Below, piece by piece: positions 8,236-18,081 of a DNA stretch of 64,000 nucleotides. Position numbers and translations under genes: made by a program. The stretch is taken from NCBI RefSeq assembly GCF_900167565.1, contig NZ_FUZV01000001.1:2085001-2149000 (forward strand). Direction: 5' to 3'. Origin of the DNA: Pseudoxanthomonas indica. GTDB lineage: Bacteria > Pseudomonadota > Gammaproteobacteria > Xanthomonadales > Xanthomonadaceae. How positions within the stretch are numbered: the first letter of the stretch is position 1; every line of letters begins with the position of its first letter. Below the pieces are notes generated by a model. It saw only the letters and a list, made by a program, of their open reading frames with translations, ran no database searches and had not been told where the DNA came from.

Positions 8236-9249
8236 TCAGCTCCGCAACGGCGCTGCCGCAATGGAGTCGCGCAACTCCAGGTTGTAGCGGATGGCGACCA
8301 TGGCGCCGGCTTCCGGATCGCGCAGATGCTCAAGCAGCTCGCGCGTGGCCAGGCGCCCCATGTCGCGGGTGGGTTGCCGCACCGTCGACAGCGCCGGATA
8401 GATATGTCGCGACAGGGGCGTGTCATCGAACCCGCACACCGACAGATCGCGCGGCACCGACAAGCCACGCAGGCGCGCGACCCGGATCACCCCTGCCGCG
8501 GTGTCGTCATTGGCCGCGAAAATCGCCGTGGGTGGATCGGCCAGGTCCAGCAAGGCCTCTGCCCCTTGCACGCCGGAGTCGAAGGTGAACTCGCCCTCCA
8601 CCACCAGCGCGGGATCGAAGGCAATGCCGGCCTTGGCCAGCGCATTGCGATAGCCCGAATAGCGCCAGTCGCGCGCGCCGTGCGAAGCGTGTCCCAGGAT
8701 ATGGCCAATCCGCGTATGCCCCAGCTCGATCAGCTCGGAGATGAGGTCGCAGACCGCGGCATGTTCGTCCACCGTCACCCCGATCCGATCCCGATGCACA
8801 CGCGGTGAAATGCTCGCGTAAGGCAGGCCCAGCTCGTCCAGACGGTTCAACAGCGCCGGATCGTCGGTCAACGGTGGAATCAGCACCACGCCATCCAGAC
8901 CAAAATGCTCGGACAGCGTGGTGATGTCGTCCAGATAGCCATCCTGCCCGAACAGCACCGGCGCCAGCACCAAGTTGTAATGCTCGCCGCGACAGGCTTC
9001 CAGCACGCCGCTCTGGATTTCCATCAGGTAGTTGCGCGACGGATTGTCGTAGGCCAGTGCGATGACATACGAACGCTGTCCGGCCAAGCTGCGCGCCGAC
9101 GGATTGGGCCGGTACTGCAGCCGGGCGACGGTCTCTTCCACCCGCCGTCGCGTTTCCGGCCGCACATTGGGTTCGCGGTTCAGTACCCGCGAAACCGTCT
9201 TGATTGATACGCCGGCCGCTGCCGCCACATCCTCGATCCGCGTACGCAT
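8236..9249 (-). CDS. LacI-family transcriptional regulator of the glucan/sugar locus
   Basis: A 337-residue protein starting with a classic LacI helix-turn-helix ('IEDVAAAAGVSIKTVSRVLN', then 'NPSARSLAG' as hinge). A periplasmic-binding-protein-like effector domain follows, with typical 'GHTRIGHI' and 'GFDDTPLSRHIYPALSTVRQP' segments. The ATG at 9249 is preferred over a TTG one codon earlier. The gene lies 57 bp after the GH30 gene on the same strand and they are probably co-transcribed. Two identical 14-bp palindromes near the symporter and receptor genes are its likely operators. The inducer is probably a sugar released by GH30, but its identity is not visible. Confidence 0.9.
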   Translation of the reverse strand: MRTRIEDVAAAAGVSIKTVSRVLNREPNVRPETRRRVEETVARLQYRPNPSARSLAGQRSYVIALAYDNPSRNYLMEIQSGVLEACRGEHYNLVLAPVLFGQDGYLDDITTLSEHFGLDGVVLIPPLTDDPALLNRLDELGLPYASISPRVHRDRIGVTVDEHAAVCDLISELIELGHTRIGHILGHASHGARDWRYSGYRNALAKAGIAFDPALVVEGEFTFDSGVQGAEALLDLADPPTAIFAANDDTAAGVIRVARLRGLSVPRDLSVCGFDDTPLSRHIYPALSTVRQPTRDMGRLATRELLEHLRDPEAGAMVAIRYNLELRDSIAAAPLRS

Positions 9250-9306
9250 CAATGGGGCTTCCCGCTTCCTTGTGGAGACTCGCTCATCAGTGCACCCGCA
9301 TCGCCA

Positions 9307-10758
9307 TCATGGCGCTGCCTCCGCCCACACAAAGGTGGCCAGGCTGCGTGCCGGCAAGGTGTAGCTGAAGGCGTGCTTGCCTTCGCGGACCTGGATGCTG
9401 CGCGGCTGCCGCGCCGAATTGGTCACCACCAGCACGCGCGAGCCATCGTCCTCGTTGCGGAACGCGACGTTGTCCACGTCCTGCTTCGTCTCGGTGGAGG
9501 CAATCCGGCGCGCGCCGGGACGGACGAAGCGGCTGGCGTGGCCCAGCGCGTAGTACTCGTCGTTGCGACTGACTTCACCCGTGCGCGAATCAATCGTCAC
9601 CACGCCGCGACAGGTATCGCAGCCACCTTTCTGCGGGCCGCGGTTCTCGTCCAGCGCCAGGTTCCAGAACAGCACGCCGCGTGCCCAGTGGCGCACCGAC
9701 TGGATCACTTCCTGGCGCGCCTGCAAGGTCAGGCCACCGCTGGCGACCGGTTCCCAGGTGCCGCCGGAACATTCGGTCATGTAGGCGTCCTTGTCCGGAT
9801 AGGCCTCGTGCACCGGCGTCTGTGCGGACACGTCGCCGCCATAGCAATGCCAGGCCACCGCCGATACGTAACGGTTGGCCTTGGCATCGCCCAGCACGCC
9901 GAGCGGCTCCTGCGGCTTGTCCCAGTTGTGGTCCCAGTCGAAGATTTGCGTGCGCGTGTCACGCTGGGCCAGCATCGGGCCCAGGTGATCGCCGATGAAG
10001 CGCGCGCGCGCCGGCGCGTTGAGCCGCATGCCCGGGTAATCCTTGGGCTCGTAGTCCGGCTCGTTCTGCACGGTCAGCGCGAAGATCGGAATGCCCTCGG
10101 CCGCGTAGGCATCCACGTATTTGATCAGGTAGCGCGCAAAGGCGTCGTAGTACTCCGGCTTGAGCGTGCCTTGGATCAGGCTGTTGCTGGACTTCATCCA
10201 GCCCGGGGCGCTCCACGGCGAGGCCATGATCTGCAGTTGCGGATTGATCGCCAGCGCGGCCTTGGCGACGGGGATCACATCGCCGCGGTTGGGCTCGATG
10301 CTGAAGTGCTTGAGTTGCGGATCGGGCTTGCCATCGGCCGGATCATCCAGGCTGTAGTGATGGCGGGAGAAATCGGAAGCGCCAATGGTCAGGCGGCTGA
10401 AGCTCAGGCCGAGGCCATTGCCTTCGCGGCCAAACAGTTCCTTCAGCAGGGCATCGCGTTGTACCGGACTCATGCGTTCCTGCAGCAACCACGCCGACGC
10501 ATCGGTCAACGACGCGCCGAACCCGACCATGGACTGGAAGCGCTGCGAGGCGTCGACATCAATCCGCACCTCGCCCTTGGCATCGTGCGTCAGCGGCAGC
10601 GCGGCCTGTTCGGCCAAAGCGATGGAATGATCGGACGTCGTCAGCCACACGCGTGCCTGGCCCTGTTCATGGGCGACGGCATGGCCGGAAACTGCAAGCA
10701 GGATCGCCAGCAGCAAACGACGACGGCGCGTTACGCGCGTCGCATGGGATCGATTCAT
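9307..10758 (-). CDS. Secreted glycoside hydrolase family 30 (beta-glucosylceramidase / endo-beta-1,6-glucanase type)
   Basis: A 483-residue protein with a twin-arginine-rich N-terminus and hydrophobic signal (cleavage near residue 29). It shows GH30 hallmarks: 'GFGASLTDASAW' (79-90), 'ASPWSAPGWMKSS' (179-191), acid/base Glu233 in TVQNEPDYEP and nucleophile Glu329 in YMTECSGGTWEP, followed by the GH30 C-terminal beta domain. Members cleave beta-1,6-glucan, glucosylceramide or xylan. The full bacterial glucosylceramidase/beta-1,6-glucanase architecture fits best here, but substrate is not provable from sequence. The RBS GGGGAGGG precedes the ATG. It diverges from the TonB receptor gene, whose intergenic region carries the LacI operator. 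Confidence 0.9.
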   Translation of the reverse strand: MNRSHATRVTRRRRLLLAILLAVSGHAVAHEQGQARVWLTTSDHSIALAEQAALPLTHDAKGEVRIDVDASQRFQSMVGFGASLTDASAWLLQERMSPVQRDALLKELFGREGNGLGLSFSRLTIGASDFSRHHYSLDDPADGKPDPQLKHFSIEPNRGDVIPVAKAALAINPQLQIMASPWSAPGWMKSSNSLIQGTLKPEYYDAFARYLIKYVDAYAAEGIPIFALTVQNEPDYEPKDYPGMRLNAPARARFIGDHLGPMLAQRDTRTQIFDWDHNWDKPQEPLGVLGDAKANRYVSAVAWHCYGGDVSAQTPVHEAYPDKDAYMTECSGGTWEPVASGGLTLQARQEVIQSVRHWARGVLFWNLALDENRGPQKGGCDTCRGVVTIDSRTGEVSRNDEYYALGHASRFVRPGARRIASTETKQDVDNVAFRNEDDGSRVLVVTNSARQPRSIQVREGKHAFSYTLPARSLATFVWAEAAP

Positions 10759-10903
10759 CGGGCCCTCCCCGTGATACGAAACAACTGGATTTTTTTGCGC
10801 ACTCCGGATGCTGCGTCGCAGCGCGCGTGAGTCGCTTGAATTCGTTAATTAGTTGTAAAGGTTGAAATTGCGGTTTCCGCAGTCAGGCTCATAAGCGAGT
10901 CGT

Positions 10904-10943
10904 TTGACATTCCGCATTTGGCGACAGTATGACAGCGCTGTCA
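10904..10943 (+). promoter_or_regulatory. Receptor promoter with overlapping LacI-type operator
   Basis: TTGACA (10904-10909) and TATGAC (10928-10933) are separated by 18 bp. The perfect palindrome TGACAGCGCTGTCA (10930-10943) overlaps the -10 box and the expected start site, which is a standard repressor geometry. The same 14-mer is found at 6446-6459. It lies about 170 bp upstream of the divergent GH30 gene and could control both directions. Confidence 0.8.
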
Positions 10944-10966
10944 ACAGCCGGTCAGAGAGGGGCCGT

Positions 10967-13783
10967 ATGAATCGCAAACACAAGTCTTCCGCTGTCACCC
11001 AACTCCGTTCCCAACCGCACCGACGCGCACTGGCGTCGGCGTGCGCGTTGGCCCTCTTCTCCATTGCCGGCGTGCATGCGCAGGAAGCGCAGACCCAGCC
11101 GGCGCAGACCGGCGCCACCCCGGCACCGACCAACCAGGTGGAAACGCTGGATGCGGTCCGGGTCACCGGTATCCGCGCCGCTATTGCCACCTCTATCGAA
11201 ACGAAGAACGAGTCCACCTCGATCGTCGAGGCCATCTCGGCCGAGGATCTGGGCAAGCTGCCCGACATCAGCATCGCCGACTCCATCGCGCGCCTGCCGG
11301 GCCTGGCGACGCAACGCGTCGACGGCCGCTCGCAGGTGATCAACATCCGCGGCATGTCCGAGCAGTTCGCCGGCACGCTGCTCAATGGCCGCGAGCAGGT
11401 CAGCACGGGTGACAGTCGTGGCGTGGAATTCGATCAGTATCCTTCCGAGCTGATCAACGCGGTCGTGGTGTACAAGACGCCCGACGCCACGCTCATTGGC
11501 CAGGGCATTTCGGGCACCGTCGACCTGCAGACGGTCCGCCCGCTGAGCCTGGGTGAACGTCGCATCGTGTTCAGCGGCCAGGCCGAACAGAACTCGCTGG
11601 GCGATCTCACCTCGGGTGGCTGGGACAAGGGCTACCGCGCCGCGGCCTCCTACGTGGATCAGTTCGCCGACGACACCATCGGCGTGGCGCTGGGCGTGGC
11701 GCGTCTCAACTCCCCGTTCCAGGAACGCCATTACAAGGAATGGTGGTGGGTTGATGGCAATACGCTCAACGGCTGGGGCGCACCGGCACAGGAAGGACGC
11801 CTAGACGACGCCATCGCCCTGCAAGGCTGGGAAGGCTGGGTCAAGTCGCGCGAGCTGACCCGTGACGGCGTGATGGGCGTGTTGGAGTGGAAGCCGAACG
11901 AGAACCTGCACAGCATCGTCGACATGTACTACTCGAAGTTCGAGCAGAACGAGTTGATGCGCGGCATGATGTCCAACAACGACCCCTGGTTCACCAACGA
12001 CGACGGCAATTCGGTGGGCTTCCAGAACTTGGCCACCAGCCCCTACTACGGGCGCGACGTGGTCACCAGCGGCACGCTGGTTGGCGTGCAGCCCATCGTG
12101 CGCAACGACAACAACACCCGCGAAGACAAGTTGACCTCGGTGGGCTGGAACACCAGTTACAAGCTGGACCCGATGACCTTCACCCTGGATTTGAGCTACT
12201 CGCGCGCCGAGCGCGATCAGTCGGTGCTGGAAACCTACGCGGGCATGCTGGACCCGACCAACATCACCTTCAACAATCCGCTCTACAACCGCTTCGGCTG
12301 GTACTCGACGCCGGACATGTCCAACCCGGCCACCGTGCTGCTGTCTGATCCGCAGAACTACGGCCACGATGGCCGCATGGAAAATTCCACCCAGGAAGAC
12401 AAGCTGAAGGCTGCACGCTTCCAGTTCAGTCGTGACATCGAGTCCTCGGACTTCCTGCGCAGCTACGATCTGGGCGTGAACTACAACAAGCGCACCAAGG
12501 AAAAGCGCGCGACGGTGTACTTCGCGGATCTGCGCAATGGGCGCACGCCGATGCAGGTGGATCAAGCAGATCTACGCTCGCCGACCTCGCTCAATTTCCT
12601 CGGCCTGGGCAATGTCCTGACGTATGACCCACGCGCAGCGCTTGGCCGCTACTACGACGTCAACGTCAGCGAGAGCAACGATGATCTGCTCAAGGACTAC
12701 ATCGTCGAAGAAGAGGTGATGACCTGGTACGCCAAGGCCAACCTGGACATCGACATCAGCGACTCCTTGCGCCTGCGCGGCAATGTAGGCGTGCAGTACA
12801 TCCACACCGATCAGGAATCCACCGGCTTCAACGCCCGCGACGGTGTCATCCGTGGTGGCCAGACCATCGGCACCTCCTACGGTGACATCCTGCCCAGCCT
12901 TAACCTGGCGCTGGAAATGAGTGATGGCTGGAAAGTTCGCCTGGGCGCGGCCAAGACGCTGATGCGTCCGCCGATCAACTACCTCAGTGCAGCCAGCTCG
13001 GCTGGCGTCAGCACCACCTCGCCTTACCTGTGGAGCGGCAGCGGTGGCAATCCGCTGCTGGAGCCGTACCGCGCCAACGCGGTTGACCTGTCGGTCGAGA
13101 AGTACATGGGCGATGCCAGCTATGTCGCCCTGGCCTTGTTCTACAAGGACCTGGAGAGCTACGTGTACCAGCAGAATTTCCCCAACTGGGATTTCAGTGG
13201 CTACACCAACGACACCAACAACAACCCGGTGTCCAACTTCGGCAACTTCTCCACCTGGGCCAATGGCGAAGGCGGCTACATGCGGGGCGCGGAGTTGAGC
13301 GCCACGTTGACTGGCGATCTGTTCACTCCGGCACTGGATGGCTTTGGCGTGCAGCTCAACGGCTCTTACACCGAGTCGTCGATTGATCCCGATGGCCCGG
13401 GCGGCTCCAACACCGACACCATCCCCGGTCTGTCCAAGGTCGTGGCCAATGCCACCGTGTTCTACGAGAAGCATGGCTTCTCGGCGCGCGTGAGCGAACG
13501 CTACCGCGATCAATACCGCGGCGAGTACAGCTCCCTGTTTGGTGCACGCCAGTACCGCTTCACGATGCCCGAGAGCGTGGTTGACCTGCAGTTGAGCTAC
13601 GACTTCGCCGAAGGAAGCAGCCTGCACGGCCTGACCCTGCTGTTCCAGGTCAACAACGTCAACAACGAGCCGTTCCGCACCCAGGTCAGCGAAGCCTCCG
13701 GCGCCGACCCGACCTTCCTGTTCCCCGAGGAATACACCGAGTACGGCCGCCAGTTCCTGCTGGGTTTCCGTTACGAGATGTAA
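10967..13783 (+). CDS. TonB-dependent outer-membrane receptor
   Basis: A 938-residue protein. A signal peptide ends near residue 38 (GVHA-QE), followed by a Pro/Thr/Gln-rich linker and a TonB-box-like 'ETLDAVRVTG' (59-68). The plug domain (about 75-200) contains 'LPDISIADSIARLPGLATQR' and 'INIRGM', and a large beta-barrel ends in 'GRQFLLGFRYEM'. The ATG at 10967 is chosen because of GAGAGGGG upstream and because the earlier in-frame ATG-less extension crosses the promoter. Large receptors of this type in Xanthomonadaceae import plant or fungal oligosaccharides. Shared operator sites link it to the GH30 enzyme, LacI regulator and SGLT-like symporter. Confidence 0.93.
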   Translation: MNRKHKSSAVTQLRSQPHRRALASACALALFSIAGVHAQEAQTQPAQTGATPAPTNQVETLDAVRVTGIRAAIATSIETKNESTSIVEAISAEDLGKLPDISIADSIARLPGLATQRVDGRSQVINIRGMSEQFAGTLLNGREQVSTGDSRGVEFDQYPSELINAVVVYKTPDATLIGQGISGTVDLQTVRPLSLGERRIVFSGQAEQNSLGDLTSGGWDKGYRAAASYVDQFADDTIGVALGVARLNSPFQERHYKEWWWVDGNTLNGWGAPAQEGRLDDAIALQGWEGWVKSRELTRDGVMGVLEWKPNENLHSIVDMYYSKFEQNELMRGMMSNNDPWFTNDDGNSVGFQNLATSPYYGRDVVTSGTLVGVQPIVRNDNNTREDKLTSVGWNTSYKLDPMTFTLDLSYSRAERDQSVLETYAGMLDPTNITFNNPLYNRFGWYSTPDMSNPATVLLSDPQNYGHDGRMENSTQEDKLKAARFQFSRDIESSDFLRSYDLGVNYNKRTKEKRATVYFADLRNGRTPMQVDQADLRSPTSLNFLGLGNVLTYDPRAALGRYYDVNVSESNDDLLKDYIVEEEVMTWYAKANLDIDISDSLRLRGNVGVQYIHTDQESTGFNARDGVIRGGQTIGTSYGDILPSLNLALEMSDGWKVRLGAAKTLMRPPINYLSAASSAGVSTTSPYLWSGSGGNPLLEPYRANAVDLSVEKYMGDASYVALALFYKDLESYVYQQNFPNWDFSGYTNDTNNNPVSNFGNFSTWANGEGGYMRGAELSATLTGDLFTPALDGFGVQLNGSYTESSIDPDGPGGSNTDTIPGLSKVVANATVFYEKHGFSARVSERYRDQYRGEYSSLFGARQYRFTMPESVVDLQLSYDFAEGSSLHGLTLLFQVNNVNNEPFRTQVSEASGADPTFLFPEEYTEYGRQFLLGFRYEM

Positions 13784-13807
13784 GCGGCCCGCTGCAGGTG
13801 ATACAAA

Positions 13808-13835
13808 AAAACCCCGGCCAAGGCCGGGGTTTTCT
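13808..13835. terminator. Rho-independent terminator after the TonB receptor (bidirectional)
   Basis: AAAACCCCGGCC (13808-13819) pairs perfectly with GGCCGGGGTTTT (13822-13833) across an AA loop, followed by more T. On the other strand the A-run gives a T-tract that can stop the tRNA transcript. Confidence 0.93.
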
Positions 13836-13846
13836 TTTGAATCTGC

Positions 13847-13923
13847 TGGCGCGCCCGGAGGGATTCGAACCCCCGACCAATGGCTTCGGAAGCCACTACT
13901 CTATCCGGCTGAGCTACGGGCGC
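13847..13923 (-). tRNA. tRNA-Arg (anticodon CCG)
   Basis: The minus strand reads a 77-nt cloverleaf. The acceptor GCGCCCG pairs with CGGGCGC, the discriminator is G, and CCA is encoded. The D-arm region contains TAGCTCAGCCGG, the T-arm loop is GGTTCGAATCC, and the anticodon loop is TTCCGAA with a 5-bp stem. The anticodon CCG reads the arginine codon CGG. It is transcribed toward the terminator at 13808-13835. Confidence 0.96.
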
Positions 13924-14004
13924 AGTCGGCATAGCTTACCCGAAGCGGCTGTTTTCCCCCAGATCGGCGCGCGGACGGGGAGGCAACGCTAAAATCGGCG
14001 GGCC

Positions 14005-14904
14005 ATGGGATACGAACGCTACGAGAGCCCCGCGCTGCCGCGCTGGCGGGAGCGACTGAACCAATACTGGAAGCTGATTCGCGGCGACCGCCCGATTGGC
14101 GTGTTGCTGCTGCTGTGGCCGACCTGGTGGGCGCTGTGGCTGGCGACTGGCGGCGTGCCGGGGGGGTGGGTGCTGTTCGTGTTCACCGCGGGCGTCTGGC
14201 TGACGCGCTCGGCCGGCTGCGTGATCAACGACTACGCCGATCGCTGGCTGGACCCGCAGGTGGAACGCACGCGCGGCCGGCCCCTGGCGACCGGCGCGGT
14301 CAGTGGCCGCGAGGCGTTGCTGGTGTTCGCGGTGCTGATGATCGTCGCGTTTGCGCTGGTGCTGACGCTCAATCGCCTGACCATCATGTTGAGCTTTGTC
14401 GGCCTGTTCCTGGCTGCCAGCTATCCCTACCTCAAGCGCTATACCCACCTGCCGCAGGTCTACCTGGGCCTGGCCTTCGGCTGGGGCATTCCAATGGCGT
14501 TCGCGGCCGTGCAGGGCCATGTGCCGCCGGTGGGCTGGGTGCTGTATGGCGCCAACATCCTCTGGGCCACGGCCTACGACACCTGGTACGCCATGGTCGA
14601 TCGCGAAGATGATCTGCGCGCCGGTTCCAAATCGACCGCGATCCTGTTCGGTGACCTGGACCTGCTCATCCAGGGCGTGCTGTACACGTTGGTGCTGCTG
14701 GCCCTGGCGCTGGTCGGCAAGCAGGCCGGACTTGGTTTGTACTACTGGATTGGCCTGGGAATCGCTGCCGTGTTCGTGGCGTGGGAATTCGTGATGGTCC
14801 GCCACCGTGATCGCCAAGCGTGCTTCCGCGCCTTTCTGCACAACAACTGGGTGGGTGCAGCGATCTTCGTCGGCATCGCCGCCCACTACGCACTGGGTTC
14901 CTGA
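14005..14904 (+). CDS. ubiA: 4-hydroxybenzoate polyprenyltransferase
   Basis: A 299-residue integral membrane prenyltransferase. It joins a polyprenyl chain to 4-hydroxybenzoate in ubiquinone synthesis. The first Asp-rich motif is NDYADRWLD (residues 75-83), followed by '[10 protein letters not shown]'. The second is [13 protein letters not shown] (about 192-204), where the aspartates bind magnesium diphosphate. About eight hydrophobic segments are visible and length matches the family. The gene is a single unit convergent with comF (6-bp gap). No ubiC is beside it. Confidence 0.95.
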   Translation: MGYERYESPALPRWRERLNQYWKLIRGDRPIGVLLLLWPTWWALWLATGGVPGGWVLFVFTAGVWLTRSAGCVINDYADRWLDPQVERTRGRPLATGAVSGREALLVFAVLMIVAFALVLTLNRLTIMLSFVGLFLAASYPYLKRYTHLPQVYLGLAFGWGIPMAFAAVQGHVPPVGWVLYGANILWATAYDTWYAMVDREDDLRAGSKSTAILFGDLDLLIQGVLYTLVLLALALVGKQAGLGLYYWIGLGIAAVFVAWEFVMVRHRDRQACFRAFLHNNWVGAAIFVGIAAHYALGS

Positions 14905-14910
14905 CGCCGC

Positions 14911-15615
14911 TCAAGGCACACGCGCACACACCCAGGCATCGACGCGTTGCACGCCGGCGCGGCGCAACGCCGCAGCTGCCGCATAAAGCGTGGCGCCGGT
15001 GGTCATGACATCGTCGATCAGGGCGACATGGGCGGGTAGGGGGCCGACCGCTGCAAATGCCTGCTGCAGGTTGCGCTGGCGTTGTCCGGCGTCCAGCTCG
15101 GACTGCGCCGCGGTGGCGCGTGTACGTCGCAGTCCGTCGGCGCGCAGCGACAGTTTCAGCCGACGCGCCAATGGCCGCGCCAGTTCCAGCGCCTGGTCGT
15201 AGCCGCGCTGGCGCAGGCGTCCGGCATGCAGGGGCACCGGCACCAGTGCTGCGGGGCGAGGCAGTTGTGCCGAGGCCACCGACTCGGTCAGGAGGTCTGC
15301 CAGCAAGCGACCGGCCGCCAGGTCGCGATGGAACTTCAGGCGTGGCACCAGCCGGTCCAAGGGAAAACTGTAGACGAAGGCGGCGTGGCAGCGATCCAGC
15401 GACGGGACTTGCTGCTGGCAACTGCCACAGACGCCCGGATTCGGCAGGGGCAGCGCGCAACGCGCGCATGCGGTCAAATTGACTGGCAGGTTTTGACGAC
15501 AGTTGACGCATATATCGAGGCCGTTTGCGCCCAGTTCGGCGCAAATCAGGCAGCGCGCGACCAACAGACCGCGCCCGAGCTGGCGCAACCAGCCGTCAAC
15601 TTTCGAAGCTTCCAT
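14911..15615 (-). CDS. comF: ComF-family amidophosphoribosyltransferase-like protein
   Basis: A 234-residue cytoplasmic protein. The N-terminus carries paired Cys motifs (CLIC, CVNC, CARC, CGSC) expected to bind zinc. The C-terminal two thirds are a phosphoribosyltransferase fold with '[18 protein letters not shown]' and the PRPP loop [12 protein letters not shown]. ComF proteins take part in DNA uptake during natural transformation by an ill-defined step. The gene diverges from bioB with 60 bp between starts, an arrangement also common in gammaproteobacteria where comF/gntX lies near bio genes. Confidence 0.92.
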   Translation of the reverse strand: MEASKVDGWLRQLGRGLLVARCLICAELGANGLDICVNCRQNLPVNLTACARCALPLPNPGVCGSCQQQVPSLDRCHAAFVYSFPLDRLVPRLKFHRDLAAGRLLADLLTESVASAQLPRPAALVPVPLHAGRLRQRGYDQALELARPLARRLKLSLRADGLRRTRATAAQSELDAGQRQRNLQQAFAAVGPLPAHVALIDDVMTTGATLYAAAAALRRAGVQRVDAWVCARVP

Positions 15616-15675
15616 GTGGTTGACAGAGCCGCCGGCGGTTTTCAGACTTCCAGACTTTATTCAGCGATCTCGCCC

Positions 15676-16746
15676 ATGTCCGCTCACATTGCCTCCGCCG
15701 AACCGCGCCATGACTGGCAGCGCGATGAACTGCTGGCGCTGTTCGACCTGCCGCTGCCGGAGCTGCTGTTCCGTGCCGCCGACATCCATCGTCGCCATTT
15801 CGTTGCCGGCGAAGTGCAGGTCTCGACCCTGCTGTCGGTCAAGACCGGCGGCTGTCCCGAGGATTGCGCGTATTGCCCGCAGGCGCAGCGCTACGACACC
15901 GGCGTGACCGCGCAGAAGCTGATGGACACCGAAGAAGTGCTGGCCCGGGCCAGGCAGGCCAAGGCCGCGGGCGCCTCGCGCTTCTGCATGGGCGCAGCCT
16001 GGCGTTCGCCCAAGGAACGCGACATCCCCAAGGTGGCCGAGATGATCCGCGAGGTCAAAGCGCTGGGCCTGGAAACCTGCGCCACCCTGGGCATGCTCAG
16101 TGGCCAGCAGGCGCTGGCGCTCAAGGATGCCGGCCTGGATTACTACAACCACAACCTGGATACGGCGCCGGAGTTCTACGGCGACATCATCCACACCCGC
16201 GACTACCAGGATCGTCTGGACACGCTGGAACACGTGCGCGAGGCCGGCATGAAAACCTGCTGCGGCGGCATCGTCGGCATGGGCGAATCGCGCGGGCAAC
16301 GCGCGGGACTGCTGCAGGCGCTGGCCAACCTGCCGGCGCACCCGGACTCGGTGCCGATCAACCGGCTGGTGCAGGTGGCGGGTACGCCGCTGCACGGCAC
16401 CACCGAACTGGACTCGTTCGAATTCGTCCGCACGATTGCCGTCGCCCGCATCACCATGCCGCGTTCGATGGTGCGGCTGTCGGCCGGACGCGAGTCGATG
16501 AGCGACGAGCTGCAGGCGCTGTGCTTCGCTGCCGGTGCCAACTCCATCTTCTACGGGGAAAAGCTGCTCACCACCGGCAATCCCGACACCGAGCGCGATC
16601 TGGCCCTGTTCGCCCGGTTGGGCCTGCGCCCCATGCCGGTGCAGGAAGCAAAGGCCGCAGCCGGTCACAGAAACGATGTGCTCGGCAGCGCTACGGTGCA
16701 TGCCGACATCACCGAACCGGCCACCTGCTGCGGTCGGGCGGCGTAG
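15676..16746 (+). CDS. bioB: Biotin synthase
   Basis: A 356-residue radical-SAM enzyme that inserts sulfur into dethiobiotin. The SAM cluster motif is Cys60-x3-Cys64-x2-Cys67 in [12 protein letters not shown]. Further family segments include '[15 protein letters not shown]', '[13 protein letters not shown]', '[11 protein letters not shown]' and 'LSAGRESM'. The start at the ATG 15676 removes an open extension that would overlap comF on the other strand. A TTGACA at 15620-15625 lies 50 bp upstream and could be a -35 box; no BirA-type operator is evident. First gene of the bio cluster, 132 bp before bioF. Confidence 0.96.
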   Translation: MSAHIASAEPRHDWQRDELLALFDLPLPELLFRAADIHRRHFVAGEVQVSTLLSVKTGGCPEDCAYCPQAQRYDTGVTAQKLMDTEEVLARARQAKAAGASRFCMGAAWRSPKERDIPKVAEMIREVKALGLETCATLGMLSGQQALALKDAGLDYYNHNLDTAPEFYGDIIHTRDYQDRLDTLEHVREAGMKTCCGGIVGMGESRGQRAGLLQALANLPAHPDSVPINRLVQVAGTPLHGTTELDSFEFVRTIAVARITMPRSMVRLSAGRESMSDELQALCFAAGANSIFYGEKLLTTGNPDTERDLALFARLGLRPMPVQEAKAAAGHRNDVLGSATVHADITEPATCCGRAA

Positions 16747-16878
16747 TCGGTTGAGCCCAGGGGGAAGCACGAAAGTACGCCCGGCGTTGCGCATCGCGCA
16801 GCGCTTTTGGCGTCGGCGTGCATCCGGCTGCGGCGCAATGCCGCTGTCCCGCCCTGACACTCGCCGAGGCCACGTGCC

Positions 16879-18075
16879 GTGAACCGTCCCGATCTGCTCG
16901 AACGCATCCTGAGCCAGCGCAAGCTGCGCACCGCCCAAGGCCGTGCGCGCGTGCGGCGCACCGTGACCCGCCGCGACGGCGTCAAGGTCGAGGTCAATGG
17001 CCGCTGGCTCACCGAGTTCGCCGGCAATGATTACCTCGGCCTGTCACAACAGTTCGAAGTGGTGAGTGCCTTGCAGGACGGCGCCGGGCGCGATGGCGCG
17101 GGTGCGGGCGCATCGCATCTGATCAGTGGCCACGGCGCGGCGCACGACGGCCTGGAAAAGGACATCGCGCAATGGCTCGGCTATCCGCGCGCGCTGCTGT
17201 TTGGCAGCGGCTTCATGGCCAATCTGGCGGTGCAGCAGGCACTGCTGGAAGACGGCGACGTCTGCGTGCAGGACCGGCTCAACCACGCCAGCCTGATTGA
17301 CGCCTCGCGTCTGGCCGGCTGCAAGTTGCGGCGATACCCGCATCTGGATCCGGAAGGCGCGTTGCGCCAGCTCAAGCAGTCGCCCGAGGGCGCGGCGATG
17401 CTGGCCACGGACGGAGTTTTCAGCATGGATGGCGATGTGGCGCCCTTGCGCGCGCTGAGCCTGGTGGCGCGCATGCAGCAGGCCTTGCTGTACGTGGATG
17501 ACGCGCATGGCGTAGGCGTGCGTGGCCCGGATGGCCGCGGCAGCGTGGCCGAAGCGCGCATGGGCGTGGAAGAAGTACCGCTGCAACTGGTGACGCTGGG
17601 CAAGGCGCTGGGCGGCTATGGCGCCGTGGTGGTCGGCAGCGATGCCTTGATCCAGCATCTGTCGGAAACCGCGCGTCCCTATCTCTACACCACCGCCCTG
17701 CCGCCGGCGCAGGCGGCTGCCACGCGGGTGGCGGTCAAACATGCGCAGCGCGATCATTGGCGGCGCGAGAAACTGCAGACCCTGATCGATCGTTTCCGCA
17801 GCACGGCGCAGGGGCGCGGCCTGGAGTTGATGGCCTCGGACACGCCCATCCAGCCGGTCTTGTGTGGCGAGGAAGCCAATGCGCTGGCGTTGGCATCGGC
17901 GCTGGAAAGCGCGGGCTTCTGGGTGCCGGCGATCCGGCCACCCACCGTGCCGGAAGGCAAGGCGCGCCTGCGCATTACCCTGACCGCTTTGCATTCGCCG
18001 CAGCAGGTCGATGCGCTGGTGGAAGTGCTGGCGCGATCCTGGGAGGCGATTCGTCGCATCCGCGGCGCCGCCTGA
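16879..18075 (+). CDS. bioF: 8-amino-7-oxononanoate synthase
   Basis: A 398-residue fold-type I PLP enzyme that condenses pimeloyl-ACP with alanine. PLP lysine is Lys242 in [11 protein letters not shown]. The cofactor-binding aspartate lies in LYVDDAHG (204-211). '[10 protein letters not shown]' and '[14 protein letters not shown]' are typical alpha-oxoamine synthase segments. The start is a GTG at 16879; a weak Shine-Dalgarno (GAGG) lies 12 nt upstream. It is separated from bioB by 132 bp of unassigned sequence and from bioH by only 6 bp. Confidence 0.95.
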   Translation: MNRPDLLERILSQRKLRTAQGRARVRRTVTRRDGVKVEVNGRWLTEFAGNDYLGLSQQFEVVSALQDGAGRDGAGAGASHLISGHGAAHDGLEKDIAQWLGYPRALLFGSGFMANLAVQQALLEDGDVCVQDRLNHASLIDASRLAGCKLRRYPHLDPEGALRQLKQSPEGAAMLATDGVFSMDGDVAPLRALSLVARMQQALLYVDDAHGVGVRGPDGRGSVAEARMGVEEVPLQLVTLGKALGGYGAVVVGSDALIQHLSETARPYLYTTALPPAQAAATRVAVKHAQRDHWRREKLQTLIDRFRSTAQGRGLELMASDTPIQPVLCGEEANALALASALESAGFWVPAIRPPTVPEGKARLRITLTALHSPQQVDALVEVLARSWEAIRRIRGAA

Positions 18076-18081
18076 GATGTC

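Noticed and set aside
6573..8468. 631-codon minus-strand ORF opposite the symporter gene
   Set aside because: Arg/Gln/His-rich translation, no family features; it runs across the terminator at 8165-8194.
9373..10830. 485-codon plus-strand ORF opposite the GH30 gene
   Set aside because: Shadow frame; the GH30 catalytic motifs are on the minus strand.
10904..10966. N-terminal extension of the TonB receptor
   Set aside because: It crosses the promoter and operator; the ATG at 10967 has a strong ribosome site and gives a proper signal peptide.
15082..15675. Open N-terminal extension of bioB
   Set aside because: It overlaps comF on the opposite strand over nearly its whole length, lacks BioB-like text and would give a protein about 200 residues longer than the family.
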